Assembly (NCBI RefSeq): GCF_006438915.1
Contig: NZ_RCZE01000010.1
Span: 62,001 to 126,000 of the forward strand
Reading direction: 5' to 3'
Length of the DNA: 64,000 nucleotides
DNA from: Pseudomonas arsenicoxydans
GTDB taxonomy: Bacteria > Pseudomonadota > Gammaproteobacteria > Pseudomonadales > Pseudomonadaceae
In this document: positions 23,407 to 31,194 of the stretch, piece by piece
How the letters are laid out: each line of letters opens with the position of its first letter
Numbering within the stretch: the first letter of the stretch is position 1
The notes under the pieces: generated by a model
Seen by the model: the letters and a program-made list of their open reading frames with translations, nothing else
Told to the model about the DNA's origin: nothing
Database searches by the model: none
Made by a program: the position numbers and the translations under genes

Positions 23407-24954
23407 ATGCAATTTGATTGGTCGTATTTTTTCTCCCTGTTCTCTCTGCCGGACTTCTGGAACGCCTGCGTCACGGTGATCCAGCTCAGTGCCCTGGCCT
23501 GGTTCATCGGCATGCTGCTGGGTTTTCTCCTGGCCACGGCCAAACTGTCACAATCGCCGTTGCTGCGCATTCCCGCGGCGGTCTACATCTGGTTTTTCCG
23601 CAGCATCCCTTTGCTGGTGCTGGTGGTGTTCGTCTATAACTTGCCGCAATTGTTTCCCGCAAGCGGCCCTATTCTCTCCAACCCCTTCTACGCAGGCTTG
23701 CTCGCCCTGGTGGTCACCGAAGCGGCGTACATGGCCGAGATCCATCGTGGCGGCCTGATTTCCGTGGCCAAGGGCCAAAAGGAAGCCGGGCGCGCGCTGG
23801 GTGTCGGGCTGTTCGGCATGCAACGCTTGATCGTGATCCCCCAGGCATTCCGTATCTCGCTGCCCACCTTGATCAATGAATACATCACGGTGGTCAAGCT
23901 GACCTCGCTGGTCTCGGTCATTTCGCTGACCGAAATCCTCACGGTCGGCCAACGCCTCTACGCCACCAACTTCCTGGTCATGGAAACCCTGGCGGCGGTA
24001 GGCGTGTACTACGTGTTGATCGTCACCGTGTTCGGCTATTTCCTGCAGCGTCTGGAACGCTACCTTGACCTGAACTTCCGCAAGCCGCACACACTCGATG
24101 ATGCCGCCGTGGCCAAGTTCAAGGCCTGCGCCGAAGCATTGCCCGACAGTGCGCGCAAAGCAGCCGGCAATAACGCGACACCCATTCTGCAATTGAAGAA
24201 CATCCAGAAGAGCTACGGCACGCATAAAGTGCTTTTGGGTATCGACTTGACTGTCGAATACGGCCAGGTGGTATCGATCATTGGGCCCTCCGGGTCCGGC
24301 AAGACGTCGCTGATCCGCACGGTCAACGGCCTTGAAAGCATCGATACTGGGGACATTCTGTTGTTCGGCGAAACCTTCATCGAAGCGACGGACAAACCCG
24401 ACAGTTCCCGCCTGCGCAAAGGCGTGCGGCACATCGGCATGGTGTTCCAGAACTTCAACCTGTTCCCGCACCGCACCCTTCTCGACAACGTCACGCTGGC
24501 ACCGCGTTACCACGGCCAGCCGGGCGAGCTGAGTGAACATCGTGCCTATGCGCTGCTGGACAAGGTCGGCCTGCTGGCCCACGCCCACAAATACCCGCAC
24601 CAACTCTCCGGCGGGCAGCAACAGCGCGTGGCAATCGCCCGGGCCCTGGCCATGGAGCCGCAGATCATGCTGTTCGACGAGCCGACCTCGGCCCTCGACC
24701 CGGAACTGGTCAACGACGTGCTCAATGTGATCCGCGATTTGGCCAAGGAAGGCATGACCATGCTGATCGTGACCCACGAAATGGACTTTGCCATGTCGAT
24801 CTCCGATCGGGTGATTTTCATGGAGAACGGCAATATTCAACTCGACGCCGCCCCTGAAACCATCCGCTGCGATGCCGAGGGCGAGAGGGTGCGGCGCTTC
24901 ATGGGAATCGATGCTGAATCGCCAAAGCTGTCCACAGCGGTAGATCATGCATGA
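23407..24954 (+). CDS. Amino-acid ABC transporter, permease fused to ATP-binding protein
   Basis: 515 residues from ATG 23407. Residues 1-225 are a HisM/GlnP-type permease with about five helices and the EAA loop (GRALGVGLFGMQRLIVIPQA). Residues about 258-515 are the ATPase: Walker [10 protein letters not shown] (near 293), Q-loop MVFQNFNLFPH, signature LSGGQQQRV (near 400), Walker B IMLFDEPTSALD and the switch His in VTHEM. In most polar-amino-acid importers these are separate proteins, so the fusion is notable though seen elsewhere in Pseudomonas. It works with the binding protein just upstream. Its end overlaps nothing; the SDR starts 46 bp later. Confidence 0.9.
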   Translation: MQFDWSYFFSLFSLPDFWNACVTVIQLSALAWFIGMLLGFLLATAKLSQSPLLRIPAAVYIWFFRSIPLLVLVVFVYNLPQLFPASGPILSNPFYAGLLALVVTEAAYMAEIHRGGLISVAKGQKEAGRALGVGLFGMQRLIVIPQAFRISLPTLINEYITVVKLTSLVSVISLTEILTVGQRLYATNFLVMETLAAVGVYYVLIVTVFGYFLQRLERYLDLNFRKPHTLDDAAVAKFKACAEALPDSARKAAGNNATPILQLKNIQKSYGTHKVLLGIDLTVEYGQVVSIIGPSGSGKTSLIRTVNGLESIDTGDILLFGETFIEATDKPDSSRLRKGVRHIGMVFQNFNLFPHRTLLDNVTLAPRYHGQPGELSEHRAYALLDKVGLLAHAHKYPHQLSGGQQQRVAIARALAMEPQIMLFDEPTSALDPELVNDVLNVIRDLAKEGMTMLIVTHEMDFAMSISDRVIFMENGNIQLDAAPETIRCDAEGERVRRFMGIDAESPKLSTAVDHA

Positions 24955-25000
24955 ACAGCCAGGCACTTTATTTGAGCTTTCTTCTTTCAGGGAAACACGC

Positions 25001-25789
25001 ATGAATCTTGGAATAGCAGGACGCTGGGCACTGGTGTGCGCCGCCAGCAAAGGGCTGGGGAAAGCCTGCGCACAGGCACTCGTCAGCGAAGGTGTGAACG
25101 TGGTGATCACTGCACGGGGCGAACAGACACTGAATGAAACGGCCCGTCAGCTCAGGGCGATCAATCCTGACGTGACGGTCATTGCCGTGGCCGGAGACAT
25201 TTCGACCGATGAAGGTCGGACGGCTGCCCTTACGGCCCATGAGCATTTCGATATCTTGATCAACAACGCGGGTGGCCCTCCTCCCGGGGATTTCCGCGAA
25301 TGGGATCGCGACGCCTGGCTCAAGGCACTGGACGCCAACATGCTCACCCCGATCGAGTTGATCAAGGCAACGGTAGACGGCATGGCGACACGCGGATTTG
25401 GCCGAATCATCAACATCACGTCGAGTGCCGTGAAGTCGCCTATCGAAAGCCTGGGCCTGTCCAATGGCGCGCGCAGCGGCCTGACGGGGTTTATCGCAGG
25501 GCTGGCCCGGCAAGAAAACATTGCCAGTCGTAATGTGACGATCAACAACCTGCAACCGGGCTCCTTCGACACCGATCGACTGCGCGGCAACCTGGTCGAG
25601 GCGGCTCAGGAGCTGGGGCAAGACAGTGAGGCATTCCTCGACGAATGCCGCAGTGAAATCCCTGCCAAACGCTTCGGCTCGCCCGAAGAATTCGGTGCAC
25701 TGTGTGCCTTCGTTTGCAGCAGGCATGCAGGTTACTTGACCGGGCAGAACTTGTTGATTGATGGCGGAGCCATTCGCTCCAGCCAGTAA
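25001..25789 (+). CDS. Short-chain dehydrogenase/reductase
   Basis: 262 residues from ATG 25001 (the frame opens earlier at 24947 inside the previous gene, without support). Classical SDR features: the nucleotide-binding region ALVCAASKGLGKACAQAL, where the usual TGxxxGIG is AASKGLG; the NNAGG motif (about 88); and Ser at ITSSAV (about 141). The expected YxxxK is not seen in its usual form: the region reads SLGLSNGARSGLTGF, so the catalytic Tyr and Lys appear to be replaced. The C-terminus GQNLLIDGGAIRS is typical. It is the last gene of the operon. Missing catalytic residues suggest altered chemistry. Confidence 0.85.
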   Translation: MNLGIAGRWALVCAASKGLGKACAQALVSEGVNVVITARGEQTLNETARQLRAINPDVTVIAVAGDISTDEGRTAALTAHEHFDILINNAGGPPPGDFREWDRDAWLKALDANMLTPIELIKATVDGMATRGFGRIINITSSAVKSPIESLGLSNGARSGLTGFIAGLARQENIASRNVTINNLQPGSFDTDRLRGNLVEAAQELGQDSEAFLDECRSEIPAKRFGSPEEFGALCAFVCSRHAGYLTGQNLLIDGGAIRSSQ

Positions 25790-25810
25790 TGACGGCAGGC
25801 ACAACGGGAG

Positions 25811-25831
25811 CGGACCTCGCATTGGGGTCCG
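25811..25831 (+). terminator. Small hairpin after the SDR gene
   Basis: CGGACC (25811-25816) pairs with GGTCCG (25826-25831) across a 9-base loop, 22 bases after the SDR stop. It is a modest terminator candidate for the operon; no T-run follows. Confidence 0.4.
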
Positions 25832-26026
25832 TGCCGGCGCTGGATTCCCCCCTACGATTTGCAGCCGCTTAAACAACAAAAATTCAGCCTGTTTAAACGA
25901 AGCCTCCTGTTACTTCCTAAAGGCTACAACGCCTTGCGCCATCGCCTACAGGTAAGACAGAATCCGCCGGCTTGTGCGTCCTGGTCCCCGTCGTTAACTT
26001 GATTCCTGTCACTGCTCATCAGTGAT

Positions 26027-26161
26027 CGGGTCTGCAAGCCCGCCGGAATACCAGTCGCATAGCCCTGCCAACGGACGCTCGTTCATGTCCGCGAAATGGC
26101 GGCTTTGTGCGGGAGATCTTCGGGTCTGCCGGGTTCCTGGTTTCCCGGTCTTGCAGACCCG
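26027..26161 (+). promoter_or_regulatory. Candidate switching leader or operator array upstream of the DUF6124 gene
   Basis: CGGGTCTGCAAG (26027-26038) is an exact reverse complement of 26150-26161. A second copy, CGGGTCTGC (26121-26129), pairs with 26153-26161 and continues into an inner CGGG/CCCG stem (26130-26133 with 26144-26147). The two stems need the same 3' strand, so they exclude each other. This could be an RNA switch, or three DNA sites for one protein. Nothing here matches a riboswitch class I know. Confidence 0.5.
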
Positions 26162-26199
26162 CACATAGCTGCCACCCATCATCTGCAAGTGATGCGGGT

Positions 26200-26224
26200 A
26201 GCTCCTAATGAACAATCAGGAGTT
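26200..26224 (+). promoter_or_regulatory. Stem burying the Shine-Dalgarno sequence of the DUF6124 gene
   Basis: AGCTCCT (26200-26206) can pair with AGGAGTT (26218-26224) with one G-U pair and an 11-base loop. The right arm is the AGGAG ribosome-binding site, five to eight bases before ATG 26230. Translation may therefore depend on opening this stem. Confidence 0.5.
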
Positions 26225-26229
26225 TCGCC

Positions 26230-26592
26230 ATGATCAAACCAACACCCAACCCACCGGAAACCGATCCGGCATCGCCCTACGAATCGCTCGATTCGAAAAA
26301 ATTCCACGAAGCGGCCGAACGCGCCCTCGACCATTACCTCAACCCGGCCGCGCAAATCATGGCCAGCAACCACGAACCCGAACCGATGTTCCTCGCCAAC
26401 CCCAAGTGCGACACCGAATCCCTACTGGTCAACGCCAGCGAATCATTGGGCTCGGCCACCACCATGCTCAGCAATCTCGCGGCGCTGCTGGACAACTCAA
26501 ACCGCAAGACGCTGCTGGGGATTACCCAAGTGGTCATGTTGGGGGAATTGGCGGTGAATCAGGCGTTGGATAAGGTTGAAGTGAAGGCGTAA
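26230..26592 (+). CDS. DUF6124 (formerly DUF3077)-like small protein
   Basis: 120 residues; AGGAG precedes the ATG. The sequence starts with a Pro-rich tract (IKPTPNPPETDP), then KKFHEAAERALDHYLNP, and ends in a helical segment with SESLGSATTMLSNLAALLDN and TQVVMLGELAVNQALDKVE. I recognise the pattern of DUF6124/DUF3077 proteins, which occur in several copies in fluorescent pseudomonads and have no known function. No signal peptide or membrane segment. It stands alone behind the structured leader, which suggests post-transcriptional control. Confidence 0.8.
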   Translation: MIKPTPNPPETDPASPYESLDSKKFHEAAERALDHYLNPAAQIMASNHEPEPMFLANPKCDTESLLVNASESLGSATTMLSNLAALLDNSNRKTLLGITQVVMLGELAVNQALDKVEVKA

Positions 26593-26605
26593 GCACGGCC
26601 CCCTT

Positions 26606-27232
26606 CTATTCACCTCCATCGAACGTTCCAGTGCGTACTTCCCCATCGCGCACATACCGGGTGATCAGCACGCCAGCAGGTGTGCTGGTCGAGTGCGCCA
26701 ATCTGAAGGCCGAGGCGTGTGCCGTGTCGTCAAACAAGCGCTTGCCTCGCCCCAGTACGACGGGGAACGTCATCAAGCGAAATTCGTCGACCAACCCGGC
26801 GGCAAGCAGTTGGCGCACCAGGTCGCCGCTGCCCTGCGTCAACAGGTCGGCGCCGTCCTGTTGCTTGAGCGCGCGTATCGCATCGGCAAGGCTTCCTTTG
26901 AGTGCATGACTGTTCTGCCATTCCAGCGTATCAGGGCGATGCGTAGCCACATGCTTGGGCACGCTGTTGAACCGGTCAGCGATGCCTTGGCTGCGTGAAT
27001 CGGCCTGTTGGTGCGGCCAATACGCCGCGAATATGTCGTAAGTGCGACGCCCCAGCAGCAACTCGAACGGCTGCGAAAACAGGTCCTGTACCGCCTCGCC
27101 GGAGACCTTGTCGGCAAAAGGCACGATCCAGCCACCGAAGCGGAATTCGCCGCTGGTGTCTTCTTCAGGACCGCCGGGGGCTTGCATCACGCCATCCAGA
27201 CTCATGAAGGCGGCAACGGTGAGCTTGCGCAT
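26606..27232 (-). CDS. Dihydrofolate-reductase-like RibD C-terminal-domain protein
   Basis: 208 residues from ATG 27232, which has AGGAGAAG upstream; the longer frame to 27277 is not supported. The RibD_C/DHFR-like fold is visible: LTVAAFMSLDGVMQAPGG, LLLGRRTYDIFAAYWP, then LLTQGSGDLVRQLLAAGLVD and FPVVLGRGKRLFDD. These proteins are NADPH-dependent reductases with unknown substrates (YyaP/YwjB-like), not true DHFR. It is convergent with the DUF6124 gene. Confidence 0.88.
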   Translation of the reverse strand: MRKLTVAAFMSLDGVMQAPGGPEEDTSGEFRFGGWIVPFADKVSGEAVQDLFSQPFELLLGRRTYDIFAAYWPHQQADSRSQGIADRFNSVPKHVATHRPDTLEWQNSHALKGSLADAIRALKQQDGADLLTQGSGDLVRQLLAAGLVDEFRLMTFPVVLGRGKRLFDDTAHASAFRLAHSTSTPAGVLITRYVRDGEVRTGTFDGGE

Positions 27233-27460
27233 GGTCTTCTCCTGTTGAGTGCACGTATCGGGAATGCCGGGAATCACAGCGTACCCGCCGACTCATTCCC
27301 TGACAGATAGTCGAACGGGCGGATGCGAAATCGACAGTCCTCCGTACAGATAAAAGCTCACTGATACAGCATCGTTTCGACTTTCGATTTGCTCAATTGC
27401 AAGGCACTTCTATATTGAGGAGGTGCTCTGAACTTCCTGCCTACTGTTGAGCCTTGGCCC

Positions 27461-28057
27461 ATGGCGACTACTGATCAATTGATCATCTGCGAGCACTGCG
27501 ACAGTGTGTATGAAAAAGTCACGCTCGCTAAAAACCAGAAAACCCTGTGCACTTGCTGCGGCGGCGTGCTGCAGCGCTACAACGGCCTGACGGTGGAGCA
27601 ACGACTGGCGTTGACCTTTACGGCGTTGGTGCTGTGGATTTTCGCCAATTTCTATCCGGTCATGAGCATCAGCCTCAAAGGCCTGAAAAACAGCGCAACC
27701 CTGTGGGATTCGGTCATGGCCCTGAGCCTGGGACCGATCACGTTCATCGCGATGGTCGCCGCGATTGCAATGATCATCGCGCCGATTTTCCAGCTGTTGC
27801 TGCTGATCTGGGTCTTGTGTTTCGCCCTCTCGCACCGACGTTCACCCGGTTTCAAGTTCTGCATGCGCTGGCTTGAGTCCCTCCGGCCCTGGAGCATGCT
27901 GGAAGTCTGTTTGCTGGGTGCAATGGTCGCGGTGATCAAACTCGCCGGTTTGCTCGACGTGCTGCCCGGCATCGGCCTGTTTGCCCTGGCCGTACTCAGC
28001 CTGATGATGATCCGCATCGCCGGGCGCGATATCCGTGAATTGTGGGACATCCTATGA
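27461..28057 (+). CDS. pqiA: PqiA-domain membrane protein, first half
   Basis: 198 residues. An N-terminal zinc ribbon (CEHCDSVYE, CTCCGG, about 10-35) is followed by four membrane helices, including LTFTALVLWIFANFYPVMSI. E. coli PqiA is one protein of about 417 residues with two such halves; here they are separate genes. It belongs to an inner-membrane complex that works with the MCE protein PqiB to move lipids across the periplasm. The start shows no clear Shine-Dalgarno sequence. It overlaps the next gene by 4 bp. Confidence 0.88.
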   Translation: MATTDQLIICEHCDSVYEKVTLAKNQKTLCTCCGGVLQRYNGLTVEQRLALTFTALVLWIFANFYPVMSISLKGLKNSATLWDSVMALSLGPITFIAMVAAIAMIIAPIFQLLLLIWVLCFALSHRRSPGFKFCMRWLESLRPWSMLEVCLLGAMVAVIKLAGLLDVLPGIGLFALAVLSLMMIRIAGRDIRELWDIL

Positions 28058-28710
28058 ATACGCCCCCGGTCGCCAGCGATCTCAACCTCTGCCTGTGCCA
28101 TAGCTGCGGCATGGCCTGCGACATGACCGGTGAACCCCACGAATGCGAGCGTTGTGGCGCGGCGCTGCACCATCGTAAAGCCAACTCGCTGACCCGCACA
28201 TGGGCCTACATGTTCACCGCCCTGGCGTTTTACGTGCCGGCCAATCTGTTGCCGGTGATGAACACCAAAATGGTCGGCAATGGTGCCGACAGCACGATCA
28301 TGAGCGGCGTACTGGAGTTTTGGGAAGCCGGTGCCTGGGACATCGCCCTGATCATCTTCATCGCCAGCATCGCGGTGCCGGGCATCAAGTTCGTGGCGCT
28401 TACCTTGTTGCTGGTGACCGTACAGCGCGACAGCCTGTGGGCGCGCAAGGAGCGGTCGAAGCTCTACCGCTTTGTCGAGGTCATCGGCTACTGGTCCATG
28501 CTCGATGTGATCGTGGTGGCACTGGTGGCCTCACTTGTGAAGTTTCAAGCCCTGGCCGACATCGAACCGCGGCCGGGCATTCTGTTTTTCGGTTTGGTGG
28601 TGGTGTTCACCATGCTGGCGGCGATGAGTTTCGACCCGCGCCTGATCTGGGATAAAAAGCGGGAAAACCTACACAACGAGGAGGTCATGGATGAAGTCGC
28701 AAGCCACTGA
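28054..28710 (+). CDS. pqiA: PqiA-domain membrane protein, second half
   Basis: 218 residues from ATG 28054, which overlaps the first half's stop. It has its own zinc-binding motif (CHSCGMACD, CERCGAA) and four helices, with MFTALAFYVPANLLPVMNT and a conserved acidic loop. It corresponds to the C-terminal half of E. coli PqiA. The end overlaps pqiB by 20 bp. Both halves are intact, so the split is likely functional and not a broken gene. Confidence 0.88.
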   Translation: MNTPPVASDLNLCLCHSCGMACDMTGEPHECERCGAALHHRKANSLTRTWAYMFTALAFYVPANLLPVMNTKMVGNGADSTIMSGVLEFWEAGAWDIALIIFIASIAVPGIKFVALTLLLVTVQRDSLWARKERSKLYRFVEVIGYWSMLDVIVVALVASLVKFQALADIEPRPGILFFGLVVVFTMLAAMSFDPRLIWDKKRENLHNEEVMDEVASH

Positions 28711-30352
28711 AGGGCCTCAAGCCCCTGGGCAGGCCCCGGTCAAGACCGGTCGCAGTCTCTCACTGGTCTGGATAGTGCCCATTGTTGCGGTATTGGTGGG
28801 GCTTTCACTGGTGGTCCACAGCATCTTGCAGGAAGGCCCGACCATCACGGTCACGTTCAAGACCGGTGATGGCCTGACGGCCAACAAGACGGAGGTCAAA
28901 TACCGCAATGTGGTGATCGGCCAAGTCTCAGATGTGGAGCTGAGCAACGACCAGAAGAGTGTCAACGCTACGATCAAACTGGCCAAACAGGCGGAAAGCT
29001 TCACCCGTGAAGATTCGAAATTCTGGGTCGTGCGTCCGCGCATCGGTGCCGGAGGAGTTTCGGGGATTGATACCTTGCTGTCCGGAGACTACATCGGCGC
29101 CGACATTGGCCAGGCCAATGGCCGCGCGAAAAACTTCAAAGGTCTGGAAAACCCGCCACCGATCACCTATGGCGAGCCTGGCAAACGGTTCACCTTGCAC
29201 ACTCAGGACCTGGGGTCGCTGGATATTGGATCGCCGGTTTACTACCGCAAGATTCCGGTTGGCCAGGTGGTGGCCTATGCGTTGGACCCTGACGGCAAAG
29301 GCGTGAACATCGACCTGTTCATCCATGCGCCGAATGACCAGTACGTCACCGAAAACACCCGATTCTGGAATGCCAGCGGTGTGGACGTGAGCGTCGGCGC
29401 CAACGGCTTTGCACTGAAGACCGAGTCCTTGTCCTCTTTGCTGGTGGGTGGTATTGCCTTTCGTACACCGGACTACAACCCTAACGACAAACCGGCCGCC
29501 GAAGAGTATGCCTACGAGCTGTTCGAAGACCAGCAAACCGCCCTCGCCCCGCCCAACGGCAAGCCTCAGTTCCTGGCCTTGCGTTTCGATCAGGCGATGC
29601 GCGGGCTCAAGGTCGATGCGCCGGTGGAATTCCTCGGCATTGAAATCGGCAAGGTTGTATCGGTCAATCTGGACTTTGACCCGATAAAACGCAGCTTCCC
29701 GGTCAATGTCGGCATTGTGATCTACCCGCAGCTTCTGGGTCAGGCCCACACCAAAATGATCAAAGCGCTCAATCATGACCCCAATGACGAAGCGGCTGGT
29801 GTGCGGATGATCGGCACTTTCATCGACAACGGTCTGCGCGCCCAGGCCCGCACCGGCAACCTGTTGACCGGCCAGTTGTACATCGCACTGGACTTCTACC
29901 CTAAAGCCGAAAAAGTCGCCTTCGATCCAAACGCGCGCCCGGTCATGATTCCGACGCTTCCGGGCAGCCTCGAGCAGTTGCAGGAAAAACTCGAAGCCAT
30001 GATCAGCAAGATCAACAAACTGCCCGTGGAGCGCATCGCCGACAACCTCGACAGCAACCTGGTGGAGATGCGCAAAGGACTGGTGAAATTCAACAGCAAG
30101 ACACTGCCTGGCGTAGATTCCACCCTGTCGGACGTTGGCAAAACCCTGCAATCGGCCAATACGGCCCTGCAATCTGCTAACTCCACGATTGCCGAAGATT
30201 CGCCACAACGGGTACAACTGGGGCAGACCCTGGATGAACTTTCACGCACAGCGAGATCTTTGCGTGAACTGACGAATTACCTGAGCCGGCATCCGGAATC
30301 ATTGCTTCGTGGTCGACCTGACAATGCCTTGCCAAAGGACCTGAAACAATGA
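28691..30352 (+). CDS. pqiB: PqiB, MCE-domain intermembrane transport protein
   Basis: 553 residues. One N-terminal membrane helix (SLVWIVPIVAVLVGLSLVVH, about 18-37) precedes three MCE/MlaD domains at about 45-150, 160-260 and 285-400, each with the short beta-rich pattern (ITVTFKTGDGLTANKTEVKY in the first). A C-terminal helical needle region follows (about 410-540, LEQLQEKLEAMISKINKLP). In E. coli PqiB forms a hexameric syringe across the periplasm for lipid transfer. It is coupled to the genes on both sides. Confidence 0.92.
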   Translation: MKSQATEGPQAPGQAPVKTGRSLSLVWIVPIVAVLVGLSLVVHSILQEGPTITVTFKTGDGLTANKTEVKYRNVVIGQVSDVELSNDQKSVNATIKLAKQAESFTREDSKFWVVRPRIGAGGVSGIDTLLSGDYIGADIGQANGRAKNFKGLENPPPITYGEPGKRFTLHTQDLGSLDIGSPVYYRKIPVGQVVAYALDPDGKGVNIDLFIHAPNDQYVTENTRFWNASGVDVSVGANGFALKTESLSSLLVGGIAFRTPDYNPNDKPAAEEYAYELFEDQQTALAPPNGKPQFLALRFDQAMRGLKVDAPVEFLGIEIGKVVSVNLDFDPIKRSFPVNVGIVIYPQLLGQAHTKMIKALNHDPNDEAAGVRMIGTFIDNGLRAQARTGNLLTGQLYIALDFYPKAEKVAFDPNARPVMIPTLPGSLEQLQEKLEAMISKINKLPVERIADNLDSNLVEMRKGLVKFNSKTLPGVDSTLSDVGKTLQSANTALQSANSTIAEDSPQRVQLGQTLDELSRTARSLRELTNYLSRHPESLLRGRPDNALPKDLKQ

Positions 30353-30381
30353 TCGGGCCGCAGAAGAAAGGAGCAACACCC

Positions 30382-30939
30382 ATGGGTTTTTCGCCAAAGT
30401 TCGCCTTGGTCACTGCGCTGTTGCTGCTCGCGGCCTGCCGCAGTGATCCTGTTCACTATTACACCCTGATGCCGGCACAGACGGGCGGCGTAGCGCACAG
30501 TAATGCGGTTTCTATCGATATCGAGACCCTTACCGTGCCCCCACAGGTCGACCGCACACAGGTCGTCATTCGACAAGGCAACAGCGGACTGGTGTTGCTC
30601 GAAACCGAATGGTGGGGGGCATCGCTGGGGGAAGAGTTTCGAAGTGCCTTGGTGGATCAGTTGGCCAGCGCCAATCCTCAACGCAAACTGTCGCTGCGCA
30701 TCGAGGTGCAGCGCTTTGATCTGGTTCCCGGTCAATACGGGCTGATTGATGTGACGTGGCGCTTGCGCAATACCGGTGAAGGCAATGCCGCGTCAGTCAC
30801 CTGCCGTAGCACCTTGCAAACGCCTTCAGGCGCGACCATCGAGGATCTGGTCGCCGCCCAGCAGACTAATGTCAAGCGCTTGGCTGCGCAGATCGGGCAA
30901 GCGGCCCGGGGGACACAACAAGGTTGCCCGTCCTCCTGA
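30382..30939 (+). CDS. pqiC: PqiC outer-membrane lipoprotein (ABC-type transport auxiliary)
   Basis: 185 residues from ATG 30382, with AAAGGAG 7 bases upstream; the frame opens at 30349 inside pqiB. The signal ends in a lipobox LLAAC. The following VHYYTLMPAQ and VDRTQVVIRQGNSGL, then ETEWWGASLGEEF, match PqiC/YmbA lipoproteins. It should anchor the PqiB needle at the outer membrane. It completes the operon and is followed by an 11-bp hairpin. Confidence 0.88.
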   Translation: MGFSPKFALVTALLLLAACRSDPVHYYTLMPAQTGGVAHSNAVSIDIETLTVPPQVDRTQVVIRQGNSGLVLLETEWWGASLGEEFRSALVDQLASANPQRKLSLRIEVQRFDLVPGQYGLIDVTWRLRNTGEGNAASVTCRSTLQTPSGATIEDLVAAQQTNVKRLAAQIGQAARGTQQGCPSS

Positions 30940-30968
30940 TCAAATCACTTGTTTAACGTTTTGGCACT

Positions 30969-30997
30969 GTTCAGCGGTGCCCCTGTCACCGCTGAAC
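30969..30997 (+). terminator. Hairpin after the pqi operon
   Basis: GTTCAGCGGTG (30969-30979) and CACCGCTGAAC (30987-30997) are perfect complements around a 7-base loop, 30 bases after the pqiC stop. No immediate T-run follows, though TTTTTAT occurs about 16 bases on. Confidence 0.65.
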
Positions 30998-31111
30998 CAA
31001 CCCTTGCATGACGTTTTTATTTCGACACAGCAAAGTCACACCAAGAACCGAGTAAAAGATAAGGTTTTTCAATAACTAACTAAGTTTATCCCGCCTTCTT
31101 CCTGCGCAATT

Positions 31112-31129
31112 TTTTCACATTCGTTTCAC
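31112..31129 (+). promoter_or_regulatory. Tandem repeat operator candidate upstream of the Ais/ArnT genes
   Basis: TTTTCACATTCGTTTCAC holds two TTTCAC units 11 bp apart, the spacing used by OmpR-family response regulators. A near copy (15 of 18 bases) lies upstream of arnB at 40359. It starts 83 bp before the Ais ATG. Parts of it fit the ColR-site consensus of P. putida as I recall it, but PmrA, ParR or PhoP cannot be excluded. Confidence 0.5.
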
Positions 31130-31160
31130 TCCTCCGCTACCTGCGACGCACTAGTTTTGC

Positions 31161-31187
31161 TCGTAATTCTTCCACTTCAGATTACGA
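31161..31187 (+). other. Stem just before the Ais start codon
   Basis: TCGTAAT (31161-31167) pairs with ATTACGA (31181-31187) around 13 bases, ending 7 bases before the ATG at 31195. The stretch has no good Shine-Dalgarno sequence, so the stem may affect translation. Confidence 0.35.
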
Positions 31188-31194
31188 ACGAAAC

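Larger units (their letters stand above)
25790..26229. other. Intergenic region containing a structured leader
   Basis: 440 bp without a convincing gene. The left part holds a small hairpin after the SDR gene (25811-25831). The right part (26027-26225) carries three copies of CGGGTCTGC in direct and inverted order and a stem over the next gene's ribosome-binding site. A 68-codon minus-strand ORF here looks like a by-product of the repeats. Confidence 0.6.

Noticed and set aside
23548-25110. A 520-codon frame antisense to the permease-ATPase gene
   Set aside because: No motif, and the plus strand has full ABC signatures.
26009-26215. A 68-codon minus-strand frame in the DUF6124 leader
   Set aside because: It follows the repeat structure, lacks a good start site and has no known domain; similar frames may recur only because the leader element recurs.
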